Shown here: positions 16,241 to 25,900 of the stretch, piece after piece
Layout of the letters: each line of letters opens with the position of its first letter
Position numbering within the stretch: position 1 is the stretch's first letter
DNA from: Mycobacterium sp. 1165178.9
GTDB taxonomy: Bacteria; Actinomycetota; Actinomycetes; Mycobacteriales; Mycobacteriaceae
DNA: 35,188 bases
Assembly (NCBI RefSeq): GCF_001673555.1
Contig: NZ_LZMB01000165.1
Coordinates: forward strand, 1-35,188
Reading direction: 5' to 3'
Made by a program: the position numbers and the translations under genes
Notes under the pieces: model-generated
Database searches by the model: none
The model's input: the letters and a program-made list of their open reading frames with translations, nothing else
Told to the model about the DNA's origin: nothing

Positions 16241-17887
16241 ATGAGCAAAGCCGCTGAGCTGATCGTCAAGTGCCTGGAAAACGAGGGTGTTTCCGTCGTG
16301 TTCGGGGTGCCCGGCGAGGAGAACATACGTCTCGTGCAGGCGCTGGCCTCCTCGAGCATCCGTTACGTGCTCACCCGGCACGAGCAGGGGGCGTCGTTCA
16401 TGGCGGAGATGTACGGACGGGTCACCGGGCGGGCGGCGGTGGTGTCTTCGACGCTGGGTCCCGGTGCCATCAACATGCAACTGGGGGTCGCCGACGCCAC
16501 CACCAACAGCACCCCGCTGGTGGCGATCTCCGCCCAGGTGGGTCAGGACCGCGAGTACAAGGAGTCGCACCAGTACGTCGACCTGGTGTCCATGTTCGCG
16601 CCGATCACCCGGTGGGCCGCCGACATTCCGACCGCGCGCGCCATCCCGGAGATGGTCCGCAAAGCCTTCAAGCAGGCCGAGACCGAACGGCCTGCGGCGG
16701 TCTATCTCGCCGTTCCGGAGCACATCGACGCCGACGAGGCCGACTACGACCTGACGCCCTTGCCGCGCAATGTCGTTCGCGCCGACGCGCCGGCATTCCG
16801 CCAGGTCGCACGCGCGGTCGACATTCTGCGTAATGCGCGCCGTCCGGTGGTGCTGGCCGGGCACGGCGCGGCCCGTGCCGACGCGACCAAGTCCCTGGTC
16901 GGCTTCTCCGAGAAATTCGGCGTCCCGGTGGCCAACACCTTCCACGGCAAGGGCGTCATGCCCGACGATCACCCCAACAGCATCGGGACGCTCGGGTTCA
17001 TGCGGCACGACTACGTGAATTTCGGGTTCGACAACGCCGACGTCGTCATCGCGGTCGGTTACGAGCTGCAGGAATTCGACCCCGTTCGGATCAACCCCAA
17101 GGCCGACAAGAAGGTCATCCATGTTCATCGCTTCCCGGCCGAGGTCGACGCGCACTATTCAGTGGACGTCGGGATCATCGGCGACATCAGCGCTTCGCTG
17201 GACGCGCTGAGCGAGGCGCTCGAGGACCACGTCTTCGAGGCCGATCCCGAAATCCCCGGGTCTGGTCTCCTCCACGAGGAATTCGCTCGTGGCCAACAGG
17301 ATTCGCGCTACCCGCTGGCGCCCGCGCGGGTGGTGGCCGACACCAGGGCGGCGCTGGGCCGCAGCGACGTCGTCCTGGTCGACACCGGTGCCACCAAGAT
17401 GTGGATGGCCCGGCTCTACCCGACGTACGAGCGGAACACCTGCTTGATCTCAAACGGATTGTCCACCATGAGCTTTGCCCTCCCTGGGGCGCTGGGCGTC
17501 AAGCTGGCGCAGCCGGAGGCCAAGGTGCTGGCCGTCGTCGGCGACGGCGCATTCCTGATGAACTCGCAAGAGATCGAGACGGCCGTGCGCGAGAAAATCC
17601 CGCTGGTGGTGCTGATCTGGGAGGACGGCGGTTACGGCCTGATCGAGTGGAAGATGGACCTCGAGCTCGGGGAGCACCACTACGTGCGGTTCGGCAACCC
17701 CGACATCATCAAGTATGCGGAAAGCTTCGGCGCCAAGGGATACCGGATCAACAGCGCCGAGGAGCTGCTGCCGACGCTGCGGACCGCGCTCGACGACGAC
17801 GGCGTCTCGCTGATCAGTTGCCCCGTCGACTATTCCGAGAATCTGCGGTTGACCGACCGCCTCGGTGAGCTGGACGAAACGCTGTAA
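16241..17887 (+). CDS. Thiamine-diphosphate enzyme, catabolic acetolactate-synthase-like
   Basis: A 548-residue TPP-dependent enzyme with the three-domain ALS layout. E48 in LTRHEQGASFMA is the cofactor-activating glutamate; the TPP/metal motif begins GDGAFLMNS (434-442) and ends IWEDGGYG, where D462 occupies the metal-ligand place used by Klebsiella ALS. The central region has VGYELQEFDPVRIN rather than the FAD motif of anabolic AHAS, and the C-terminus FGNPDIIKYAESFGAKGYR resembles catabolic AlsS/BudB. It should make acetolactate from two pyruvates or use a related keto acid. No regulatory subunit or acetolactate decarboxylase gene follows. ATG at 16241 with GGGAGGTG upstream. Absent from the M. 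tuberculosis locus. Confidence 0.88.
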   Translation: MSKAAELIVKCLENEGVSVVFGVPGEENIRLVQALASSSIRYVLTRHEQGASFMAEMYGRVTGRAAVVSSTLGPGAINMQLGVADATTNSTPLVAISAQVGQDREYKESHQYVDLVSMFAPITRWAADIPTARAIPEMVRKAFKQAETERPAAVYLAVPEHIDADEADYDLTPLPRNVVRADAPAFRQVARAVDILRNARRPVVLAGHGAARADATKSLVGFSEKFGVPVANTFHGKGVMPDDHPNSIGTLGFMRHDYVNFGFDNADVVIAVGYELQEFDPVRINPKADKKVIHVHRFPAEVDAHYSVDVGIIGDISASLDALSEALEDHVFEADPEIPGSGLLHEEFARGQQDSRYPLAPARVVADTRAALGRSDVVLVDTGATKMWMARLYPTYERNTCLISNGLSTMSFALPGALGVKLAQPEAKVLAVVGDGAFLMNSQEIETAVREKIPLVVLIWEDGGYGLIEWKMDLELGEHHYVRFGNPDIIKYAESFGAKGYRINSAEELLPTLRTALDDDGVSLISCPVDYSENLRLTDRLGELDETL

Positions 17888-17906
17888 TCCTCCGAATTCA
17901 TTTCAG

Positions 17907-18380
17907 ATGGCGGAGCGTGATCGCGACGAAGCGGGTCGGCCCCGAAATGCCCGACCGCGCGACGCGCTGGGCCGGCCACTTCCGCCCGGCAGCGCGGGCG
18001 TGCCACGGGTTCGGGATGACCTTTCGCTGGCGCCGGCCGAAACCCTCGCGTATGCCCAAGATCTGCTGGATCGAGGTCTTGCTTTCAACGCTCACGAGGT
18101 TTTGGAGGCCGCGTGGAAGAACGGTCCGGTCAACGAGCGGGAGCTGTGGCGAGGCCTGGCGCAGCTCGCGGTGGGGATCACCCACGTCCAGCGGGGCAAC
18201 CTCAAGGGCGCAATCACCCTGCTTCGCCGCGCCTCCGGCCATCTCACCCGCGCGGATCGGCCGGCACCGCACGCCATCGACCTCGCCGGGTTGGTGGAGT
18301 ATGTCAACGCGCTGATCGACGATCTCGCCGCCGGGGTCGACGTCACCGCGTCACGGCTACGACCCCGCCTCCTGGTCTGA
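17907..18380 (+). CDS. DUF309 family helical protein
   Basis: A 157-residue protein. After a basic, proline-rich N-terminus of about 40 residues comes the DUF309 helical core: YAQDLLDRGLAFNAHEVLEAAWK, then LWRGLAQLAVGITHVQRGN, then a third helix TLLRRASGHL. The F-N-A-H-E-V-L-E motif is the family hallmark. Biochemical function is unknown. The ATG at 17907 starts 19 bases after the upstream synthase stop, so the two are likely co-transcribed. The last 24 bases overlap the convergent DUF488 gene. Confidence 0.85.
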   Translation: MAERDRDEAGRPRNARPRDALGRPLPPGSAGVPRVRDDLSLAPAETLAYAQDLLDRGLAFNAHEVLEAAWKNGPVNERELWRGLAQLAVGITHVQRGNLKGAITLLRRASGHLTRADRPAPHAIDLAGLVEYVNALIDDLAAGVDVTASRLRPRLLV

Positions 18381-18947
18381 TGTGTCCGGTCCGGACAACA
18401 TCGGCTCCGCCGGGTACGTCACGTGCTCGCGCTCGTCGACGACGGGTGTCGCCCCCCACTGACCGAGCCGGTGCTGACGCGGGGCGGATCCGCTCATCAG
18501 GTGCCACACCGTCCACCCTTGGGCGACAAGGTTATTCGCGATCAGTTGCCGGTGACATCGCCATGGCATGGGCTCGCCGCACATGATCACCAGTCGGTGT
18601 GACCGGGCCAGGGTGATCAGTCGGGCGAGGCCGCGCTGGTATTCGCTGGTGAGGGTGTAGTCGGCGTAGTTCTTGAAGCTCGCGTTCTGCCACCCGGCGT
18701 TGATGCTGGGATCGACGCTCTGCTGACGGCGGCGTCCCCCGAGCTCGGGAAGGTGGATGTAACGGATGCCGGCGTCACCCAGCCAGCGCGACATCTCCGC
18801 GCTACCGAACTGTGGGCTGCGTCGCGAGCCAGGCTGAGCGCGCACGTCGGCGAGCAGGTTGATGCGGGCATGATCCAAGGGTTCCAAGAAAGTCGGCACC
18901 GGGCATGTCCAGTGCCCAATGGTCCAGATCTCGTGGTGGTCGCCCAT
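18357..18947 (-). CDS. DUF488 family protein
   Basis: A 196-residue DUF488 protein. The N-terminus IWTIGHWTCPVPTFLEPL, the core INLLADVRAQPGSRRSPQF and the late motif MCGEPMPWRCHRQLIANNL (family form: C-E-x-CHR) identify it. C138-type cysteine and the CHR motif are conserved and could form an active or metal site, but no activity is established. It lies 18 bases after the stop of a DUF2945 gene on the same strand, so the two are probably one unit. DUF488 genes are often found with stress-related genes; I infer no more. Confidence 0.87.
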   Translation of the reverse strand: MGDHHEIWTIGHWTCPVPTFLEPLDHARINLLADVRAQPGSRRSPQFGSAEMSRWLGDAGIRYIHLPELGGRRRQQSVDPSINAGWQNASFKNYADYTLTSEYQRGLARLITLARSHRLVIMCGEPMPWRCHRQLIANNLVAQGWTVWHLMSGSAPRQHRLGQWGATPVVDEREHVTYPAEPMLSGPDTSDQEAGS

Positions 18948-18965
18948 GGTTGCGCCGCGCCGGTT

Positions 18966-19253
18966 CTAGTCGATCTTTTCCAGCGCGTCGCCCTTGTGCA
19001 TCGCGATGTGGCCGGTTTTGTCGCTTTTGATCGGGTCGTCTTTCGTGCAATGCCGTTTGTGGCCTTTGTAATCGGTGTCGTGCGTGCGCTTTTTCACGAT
19101 GGCGCCGCTGACCTGGCCGGCTTCCGAATTCCATCTGACGTGATCTCCGATCTCGAACTGTTTCCCACCGTGCGCCTCCTTCGCATGCTTGGTTTCACGG
19201 CTGGAGCCTCGGCCACAAGACGAGTACCCGCTGGCGGCATGATCGAATGGCAC
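18966..19253 (-). CDS. DUF2945 (hypervirulence-associated TUDOR-like) protein, start uncertain
   Basis: A short protein whose last 65 residues fit DUF2945: FEIGDHVRWNSEAGQVSGAIVKK, then DYKGHKRHCTKDDPIKSDKTGHIAMHKGDAL. This is a small SH3/TUDOR-like fold with unknown role. The start is problematic. A strong AAGGAGG (19175-19181) stands 6 bases before a GTG at 19168, and homologues usually begin M-G/A-K-x-F-E at exactly that point, yet the GTG is out of frame by one base with the coding body. The nearest in-frame start is a GTG at 19253, which would abut the LysR gene and add about 30 unrelated residues. Either a one-base indel hit the G/A run after the start, or the long start is used. Confidence 0.7.
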   Translation of the reverse strand: MPFDHAASGYSSCGRGSSRETKHAKEAHGGKQFEIGDHVRWNSEAGQVSGAIVKKRTHDTDYKGHKRHCTKDDPIKSDKTGHIAMHKGDALEKID

Positions 19254-20165
19254 ATGCTGTTCCGTCAGCTGGAATACTTCGTCGCGCTCGCCCAGGAGCG
19301 TCACTTCGCGCGCGCCGCGAGCGCCTGTTACGTGTCGCAGCCCGCGCTGTCGGAGGCCATCCGCAAGCTTGAATCCGAACTCAACGTCCCGCTGGTGCGG
19401 CGCGGACAGAAGTTCGAGGGTCTGACTCCAGAAGGTGAGCGGCTGGTGCCGTGGGCGCGGCGCATCCTGGCCGACCGGGACGCCCTGAAACAGGAAGTCA
19501 CCGCGTTGCGGGCCGGCCTGACCGGCGAACTGCGGCTGGGCGTGGTGCCGGCCGCATCGACGACCGTTGCGCTGCTTACGGATCCGTTTTGCGCGGCACA
19601 CCCGTCGGTGCGGGTTCAGCTCGAGGTCAACCTACGCTCGGCCGGGATCGTCGAACGGGTGCGCAAGTTCGAATTGGATGCCGGCATCCTGTATCCGGAC
19701 CAGCAGGACACGGCCGATCTGCTGGTCATGCCGCTGTACCACGAGCAGCCGGTGCTCATCGCCGCCGCCGAACTGCTCGGCGGTGAGTCGGAAACCATCG
19801 GATGGTCCGACGCCGTGCAGCTACCGCTGTGTCTGCTGACGCACGGCATGCGGGGCCGCCGGCTCATCGACGACGCGCTGGCGACCCACGGCCTGCAGGT
19901 CACCCCGCAGCTGGAAACCGATTCCGTGGCCGCGCTGTTCGCTCACGTTCGCACCGGTCGGTGGGCAAGCATTGTGCCGCAACCATGGATTCATACGCTG
20001 GGCGTACCCGTCGGGGTCAGCGTGCTGCGGCTGCGACGCCCCTCGGTCACCGCGTTGATAGCGCTGGTGACCAACAGGGCAGAGCCGGGCTCGCTGTTGG
20101 CCCGCGCGTTGCGACGGACCGCGCGTGAGGCCCGCATCGGTGCGACACTCAGCGAGTTGCCCTAG
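19254..20165 (+). CDS. LysR-family transcriptional regulator
   Basis: A 303-residue LysR regulator. The winged helix-turn-helix covers residues 1-60: MLFRQLEYFVALAQERHF, then CYVSQPALSEAIRKLESEL as recognition helix. The co-inducer-binding domain follows from about residue 90 (GELRLGVVPAASTTVALL) to the end. ATG at 19254 gives the usual start; an in-frame ATG at 19239 would add five residues. It resembles M. tuberculosis Rv0377-type regulators. It lies 99 bp upstream of formate dehydrogenase on the same strand, which makes that gene its most likely target; the effector is unknown. It is divergent from the DUF2945 gene. Confidence 0.9.
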   Translation: MLFRQLEYFVALAQERHFARAASACYVSQPALSEAIRKLESELNVPLVRRGQKFEGLTPEGERLVPWARRILADRDALKQEVTALRAGLTGELRLGVVPAASTTVALLTDPFCAAHPSVRVQLEVNLRSAGIVERVRKFELDAGILYPDQQDTADLLVMPLYHEQPVLIAAAELLGGESETIGWSDAVQLPLCLLTHGMRGRRLIDDALATHGLQVTPQLETDSVAALFAHVRTGRWASIVPQPWIHTLGVPVGVSVLRLRRPSVTALIALVTNRAEPGSLLARALRRTAREARIGATLSELP

Positions 20166-20264
20166 CATGATCGGCGCTGCCTATCAGCCGGTCGGAATCG
20201 CGTCTTTGACACCTGGGCGGGCGCCCTCTGAGACTGGGATTGATTCCGCTCAAGGAGGACTTCG

Positions 20265-21419
20265 ATGGCCAAGTGTGTGATGGTGCTCTACCCCGACCCG
20301 GTCGATGGCTACCCGCCGAGATATGCGCGCGACAGCATCCCGGCGATCGAGGGATATCCCGACGGCAGCACCGTGCCGACTCCGTCCAAGCTCGACTTCA
20401 CGCCCGGTGAACTGCTCGGCTGCGTCTCGGGTGAGCTGGGGCTGCGCAAGTTTTTCGAAGATGGCGGGCACCAATTGGTGGTGACGTCGGACAAGGACGG
20501 GCCCGACTCGGAATTCGAGCGTGAGCTGGTCGACGCCGAGATCGTGATCTCGCAACCGTTTTGGCCGGCCTACCTGACCAAGGAACGCATCGCCAAGGCG
20601 CCGAAACTCAAGCTCGCGTTGACCGCGGGCATCGGCTCCGACCACGTGGATCTGGACGCGGCGAAAGAACGCGGGATCACCGTCGCCGAGGTGACCTACA
20701 GCAACAGCATCAGTGTCGCGGAGCACGCGGTGATGCAGATCCTCGCGCTGGTGCGCAATTTCGTGCCGTCGCATCGGTGGGCCGCCGAGGGCGGCTGGAA
20801 CATCGCCGATTGCGTTGAGCGTGCTTACGACCTGGAGGGTATGGATGTCGGCGTCATCGCCGCGGGCCGGATCGGACGCGCGGTACTGCGCCGGCTGGCG
20901 CCGTTCGATGTCAACCTGCACTACACCGACACCCGCCGGCTGGCACCGGACGTGGAGAAACAACTGAACGTGACATTTCACCCTGACGTGGAGTCGCTGG
21001 TGAAGGCGGTCGACGTGGTGTCCGTCCACTCGCCGCTGTACGACGACACCCGCAGGATGTTCAACGAGCAGCTGATCTCGACGATGCGGCGGGGCTCCTA
21101 CATCGTGAACACCGCGCGCGCCGAGGAGACCGTGCCCGAAGCGATCGTGGCCGCTTTGAAATCCGGGCAGCTCGCGGGCTACGCCGGTGACGTGTGGTAT
21201 CCGCAGCCGCCCCCGGCCGACCACCCATGGCGGACCATGCCGAATAACGCTATGACACCGCATGTTTCGGGCACCACCTTGTCCGCTCAGGCGCGTTATG
21301 CCGCCGGCACCCGCGAGATCCTGGAGAGCTGGTTCGCCGGCAAGCCCATCCGTCCCGAATACCTGATCGTCGAGGGCGGACGGCTCGCGGGCACGGGAGC
21401 GCTGTCCTACCAGAAGTAG
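20265..21419 (+). CDS. fdh: NAD-dependent formate dehydrogenase
   Basis: A 384-residue D-2-hydroxyacid-dehydrogenase-fold enzyme oxidising formate to CO2 with NAD, without metal. It aligns end to end with the Pseudomonas sp. 101 and M. vaccae enzymes. Catalytic residues are intact (initiator Met counted): N147, R285, Q314 and H333; NAD specificity residue D222 in HYTDTRRL and the loop AAGRIG are present. Serine replaces three known reactive cysteines: S146, S256 and S355. The loop after R285 reads AEETVPE rather than the usual GKLCDRD-like sequence. ATG at 20265 with AAGGAGG 6 bases upstream. The chain is about 16 residues shorter at the C-terminus than the Pseudomonas enzyme. The last 13 bases overlap the convergent membrane-protein gene. 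The gene is not in the M. tuberculosis locus. Confidence 0.95.
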   Translation: MAKCVMVLYPDPVDGYPPRYARDSIPAIEGYPDGSTVPTPSKLDFTPGELLGCVSGELGLRKFFEDGGHQLVVTSDKDGPDSEFERELVDAEIVISQPFWPAYLTKERIAKAPKLKLALTAGIGSDHVDLDAAKERGITVAEVTYSNSISVAEHAVMQILALVRNFVPSHRWAAEGGWNIADCVERAYDLEGMDVGVIAAGRIGRAVLRRLAPFDVNLHYTDTRRLAPDVEKQLNVTFHPDVESLVKAVDVVSVHSPLYDDTRRMFNEQLISTMRRGSYIVNTARAEETVPEAIVAALKSGQLAGYAGDVWYPQPPPADHPWRTMPNNAMTPHVSGTTLSAQARYAAGTREILESWFAGKPIRPEYLIVEGGRLAGTGALSYQK

Positions 21420-22888
21420 GGAGGCCGTCGACCGGCGCTGGCCGCGGTCGACAGGGCCATTGGTGGCACGTAACCGCCGACCAGCGCGCGATGCCACCAG
21501 GCTCGGTCCCGGCGCAGCTCGGCCGGCGTGGTGAAGCGATACTGGTAGAGCTGTGCCCGTACGAACCGGGGCGGCGATTGGGGAAAAGGATTGTGGCGCA
21601 ACAAGCGTAGGGTCGGCCGATCATTTTCCAGCAACCGCTGCAAGAAAGGCCTCAGCCATGGCTGCGCATAGCCCGGAGAGATCGCGGCGAACCACATCAG
21701 CCAGTCCAGGCGCAGATGATAGGGGGCCCATTGTCGCGGCAGCCGGCGTAGCGCCCCCGGCTTGCCCTTGAATTCGTATTCCTTCCAGACGGTTTGGGCG
21801 GTGATGACTGCCTCGTCGGTGCCTTCGATCACCACCTCGCGGCGGATCCGCCCGATGCTGCCAAACGCCCCGTAGGTGTTGACCAAATGAAACGAGTTGA
21901 ACGACATGTTCATTCGCTGCCGTGATGACAACATGTTCGCCAACGGCCAGTAGCTCATGAACAACACCGCGGCCGTGACCGCGGCCACCAGGCCGACGAA
22001 CCACAGCGGCTCGGACACATGGGCCGCCATACCCCCATGCGCCGGAACGAGTCCGCTGGGCAGGAACATCGCCAGCGACGCGTCGTCGATTGCGCTGAAC
22101 GCCAGCACGATCGTCACCCAATTGAGCCAGGCGAAATTGCCCGAGGCGACCAGCCACAGCTGGGTGACGACGATGATCGCGGCGGCAACGCTGGCCACCG
22201 GCTGCGGAGCGAACAATCCGAACGGCACGATCAGCTGCGCGAAATGGTTGCCCGCCACCTCGATCCGATGCAGCGGCTTGGGCAGATGGTGGAAGAACCA
22301 GCTCAACGGCCCCGGCATCGGTTGTGTCTCATGGTGGTAGTACAGACACGTCAGATCACGCCAGCACGGATCGCCGCGCATCTTGATCAGTCCCGCGCCG
22401 AACTCGACGCGGAACAACAGCAGCCGAACCATCCAGAGCGTCAGCACCGGCGGCGCCACGTCGTGATTGCCCAAAAAGATCATCAGGAACCCGGTCTCGA
22501 GCAGCAGCGATTCCCAGCCGAATGAGTACCAGGTCTGTCCGACGTTGACGATCGACAGGTAAAGCACCCACAGCGTCAGCCACATCGCCATCGCCGCCCA
22601 TAGCGGCACCGCGTCGGCGCCCCCGACCGCGATCGCCGCCGACAGTGCCGCGCCGAACCACGAGACGGTCGAAAACAGCCGATCGGAATAGCGCAGGTGG
22701 AAAAGGCTCGGCGTGCGCCAGAAGGTTTGCCTGGCCAAGAACTGCGGTATGGGCAGGATGCCGCGCTCGCCGATGAGTGCGCGAAACTGGACCGCGGCCG
22801 CGAGGAAGCCGAGCAGGTAAATCACCGCGGCGCCGCGCTCGAGCACCAGCCTGCCCACCCAATATTCGGGTGCGGAAAACCAGTCCAT
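21407..22888 (-). CDS. Lipase maturation factor family membrane protein (Rv0235c homologue)
   Basis: A 493-residue polytopic protein with about seven helices in the first 330 residues and a soluble C-terminal third. Family features include FRALIGERGILPI near residue 40, the loop FRVEFGAGLIKMRGDPCWRDLTCLYYHHETQP written across residues 158-190, and the C-terminal VWKEYEFKGKPG and WAPYHLRLDWLMWFAA. In animals LMF1 helps lipases fold in the ER; the bacterial role is unknown. Length agrees with Rv0235c (482 residues). ATG at 22888, 88 bp after the aftD stop on the same strand, so it may be read from the aftD transcript. Confidence 0.9.
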   Translation of the reverse strand: MDWFSAPEYWVGRLVLERGAAVIYLLGFLAAAVQFRALIGERGILPIPQFLARQTFWRTPSLFHLRYSDRLFSTVSWFGAALSAAIAVGGADAVPLWAAMAMWLTLWVLYLSIVNVGQTWYSFGWESLLLETGFLMIFLGNHDVAPPVLTLWMVRLLLFRVEFGAGLIKMRGDPCWRDLTCLYYHHETQPMPGPLSWFFHHLPKPLHRIEVAGNHFAQLIVPFGLFAPQPVASVAAAIIVVTQLWLVASGNFAWLNWVTIVLAFSAIDDASLAMFLPSGLVPAHGGMAAHVSEPLWFVGLVAAVTAAVLFMSYWPLANMLSSRQRMNMSFNSFHLVNTYGAFGSIGRIRREVVIEGTDEAVITAQTVWKEYEFKGKPGALRRLPRQWAPYHLRLDWLMWFAAISPGYAQPWLRPFLQRLLENDRPTLRLLRHNPFPQSPPRFVRAQLYQYRFTTPAELRRDRAWWHRALVGGYVPPMALSTAASAGRRPPYFW

Positions 22889-22976
22889 GGCGCGTGACTC
22901 CTCGGTTGGTGACGGTTACGCCAACCCGCGTATCCAGTCAATCAGCCGGTAAACGGGTAGCCAAGAGCCCGGCCAA

Positions 22977-25900
22977 CTATTCGTCGCGCGACCCCTGCGC
23001 ACGTTCGGGTACCGCAACCACCGAAGCGGCAAGCACCGCAACCGAAATCAGCGCCAGCAGCTGAACAACGGCGGAATGGCCGGCGTAGCCGTCGGCCGAC
23101 CGCCATGGCTGCCGTGACAGCGCCGCCCCGGCCAGGATCAGCCCGCCCGCGCTGCACACCACGCTGAGGCGCTCCCAACGCCGCCGGCGCAGCGCGTACC
23201 GCAGGCCCAGGGCGATTCCCATCACCACGACACCGCCCCAGCCGGCGATCAGCCCGGCAGCGGCCAGCGCCGGGACGGTCGCCCATGCGCCGGGCCGCCA
23301 TGGCCGCGCCGGCGCGGCGGCCTCGTCCTTTCGCCGGGTGCGCCAGAGCGCGAGCATCGCCAGCAGCGGCAGCAGGGCCAACCCCACCGCCAGGCCCGCG
23401 CGGTAGAGCGAGTTGGAGGAGAACGTCAGCGTGATGGTGCCCGGGTCGCCCGCGGGAACCACCCAGCCCTGCTGCCATCCGTTGACGGCGATCGGCGTCA
23501 AGCGGACCCCGGTGCCGGTGTGCGCCACCCAGCCTGGGTTGATGCTTTCGGGGATGACCAGCACCCGGGACGTGAGCGAGGCGGAAGCCTGCACTTCGCG
23601 ACGGGACGGACCCCAGGTCCGCCATGACGAAACACCCACGGGCCGTGCCGCTTCGGCGGTGACGGGCGTCATCAGCTCGGCTCCATCCACGACGAACTGG
23701 GCGCCGGGGCTGATCAACAGCTCCTGTTGGCCCGCCGGCAGTGCGATCGGGTCGCGCTCGCAGGGCACCGCGGCCAGCGGCGCGTCGTCCAGGATGGCCC
23801 CCACGGTGGTGTGTATCGCGGTGTGCACGAACCGGCCGGCGACCGCGATGACGGGTCCGCGGTCGCAGCCGACGGTGATTTCCCGGGTGCGGTTGCGGGC
23901 CGCGTCGCCGGGCGCGATCGGGTTGCCGTCGGCGCCCAGCGCGGCGACCTCGGCCAACCCGGGCGGCTTGAGCTGGTCGAAACCCAAAGCGTTGCGGTCG
24001 ATGACGTCTTGCCAATTCAGCAGGCTGACGGTCACGGTGTCGGTCACCCGGGGTTTCAGCGGCACAATTTGCGCCCCGTCGGGTCGCACCGCGGCGGTCT
24101 GCGGGCCATCGCCCAGGTTGACGGCCACCATCGTCGGGTGCGCGGGCACCGTCGACCGGCTCGGAGCCAGCCGCACCCCGGTGACCTCGGTGGGTCGGGG
24201 CAGCGTGAGGGTCAGGGTCGGCGGGCTCTTGTGCTGCACCACGCGCTGCGGCGCCGTCCACGCGGTGCCCGGATCGCCGTCCGCGGCCGCGTACGCGGAG
24301 CCGAGAACGTCGACGGTATCCGAATCGCCGTGAGCCACAGTGACATTCGTATCGGTGATCAGGTCGGCCAGCTTGGGTCCCTGGCGCGGCCGCACCCAGA
24401 CCGTCGGGGTCACCGACGTCGCGGTCGGAACGGTCAGCGTTCGGCTGAAGTTGACCGGTTCCTCCGGCGCCAGCGCCATCGACGGCGCGCAGCGCATACC
24501 GTCGGGCGCTTGGGCGCAACCCGGCCTGCCCAGCAGTTCCGATCCCAGGTCCCAGCCGGTGACCGCCGATCCCATCGGCGGTCCCGGCACCCGCACGGTG
24601 TGCCGCAGCTCGACCTGGTGGGCGAATCCGGACGCGTCGTATTGGGTGATCGACAGGTCGGTGATGCCGAACTGCACCCCGGCGGAGCCGTCGTCGGTGC
24701 CCGCGGCGGTGATTCGCACCCACGGGGTCTCGCCGTAGGGGAGTGCCGCGGCAAGCGGCTTGCCCGGCTCGTCGAAGCGCAACGTGGTGCTGCCGGTGGC
24801 GGTTTCGATCAGGATGCGGCGCACCTGGGCGCCGACGGCCGTGGCACTTGGCGTGACCGTGATCGCCGCGTTGGTCACGGGGTGGTCGAAATCGATTCGC
24901 ATCCATTGGCCGACGGCGGCCTGCAGCGAGTTCGACACCCAGGCGGTCGCCGAGTCCCCGTCGATCGCTGCGGCCGGCGAGTTTGCCGGCGCGACGTCGG
25001 GCATCGCGGTGGAATCCGACGACGAGCTCGATACCGTGATCCGCCCGCCGGTCCAGGAGCCGGCGACCGGGTCGGCGCCCGGGACGGGGTAGTCGGGCAC
25101 CCGGTTGTAGGTGTGCCGCGCATCGCCGGGGGCGCGGATAGCCGACGAATGTTGGTCAACCCGGCCATAATCCGTCTCCCGGGCGACCGGGGTGTCGGTG
25201 ACGGTCACCCCGGCATTCATCGGCAGTCCGGCGCCCCGCGCGTCGGCGATCAGCAGCGCCGGGCCCAAAGGCGGCTGACCCAGCAGCCGTCGCCGCTCGT
25301 CGAGGCGCAGCAGCGCCTCGGGTCCGCCGTCGACCCGGGCCAGCCGGTCGGTATCGACGAAATACGGTGTGGCGGGGTCGGTATCGCCGCCAACCCGATA
25401 AATCTCGACCGCCGGATATCGCGGCCGCAGTCCGCTGTCCGCGACGAAACCCGCCAGGGTGCCCGGCCCCACCGGCGCGCCGAACTGTGCGACCTTGCGC
25501 AGCCCCGGTGATCCGTCGACGGCGCGGTGCACCAGGATCGGGCGCGCCGAGCGTGACGTGTCGGGGTCCAGGTCGTTGCGTAACGCCAGATAGGAGATGC
25601 CTTGGCGGGCAAGGGTATCGGCCAAACCGGCCGAGGGGTGTCCGGCGGCGAACAAGCGCTGCACCGAATCCAGCGCCCGAATGGTCTGCGGCGGGGTCAG
25701 CGGGATGGAATCGCGCACCCCCCACGGGCTGGCGCCCAGCACCTGCAGCGGCTCGTCGTGGCTGGTGCCCCAGACCTGGGTCGCGAACGGCGCCCCCGGA
25801 ACCACGAGTACCCGCCCGGGTGCCGGCGTCCCGGTGTTGTGTTCGGTGAGCCAGTCGGCGGCCTCGTGCCAGTACCGCGGGATCGCGGTGAAGGTCCCCG

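Noticed and set aside
22942..25511. Very long open frames on both strands inside aftD
   Set aside because: Low-complexity translations typical of high-GC shadow frames; aftD explains the region with full length and motifs.
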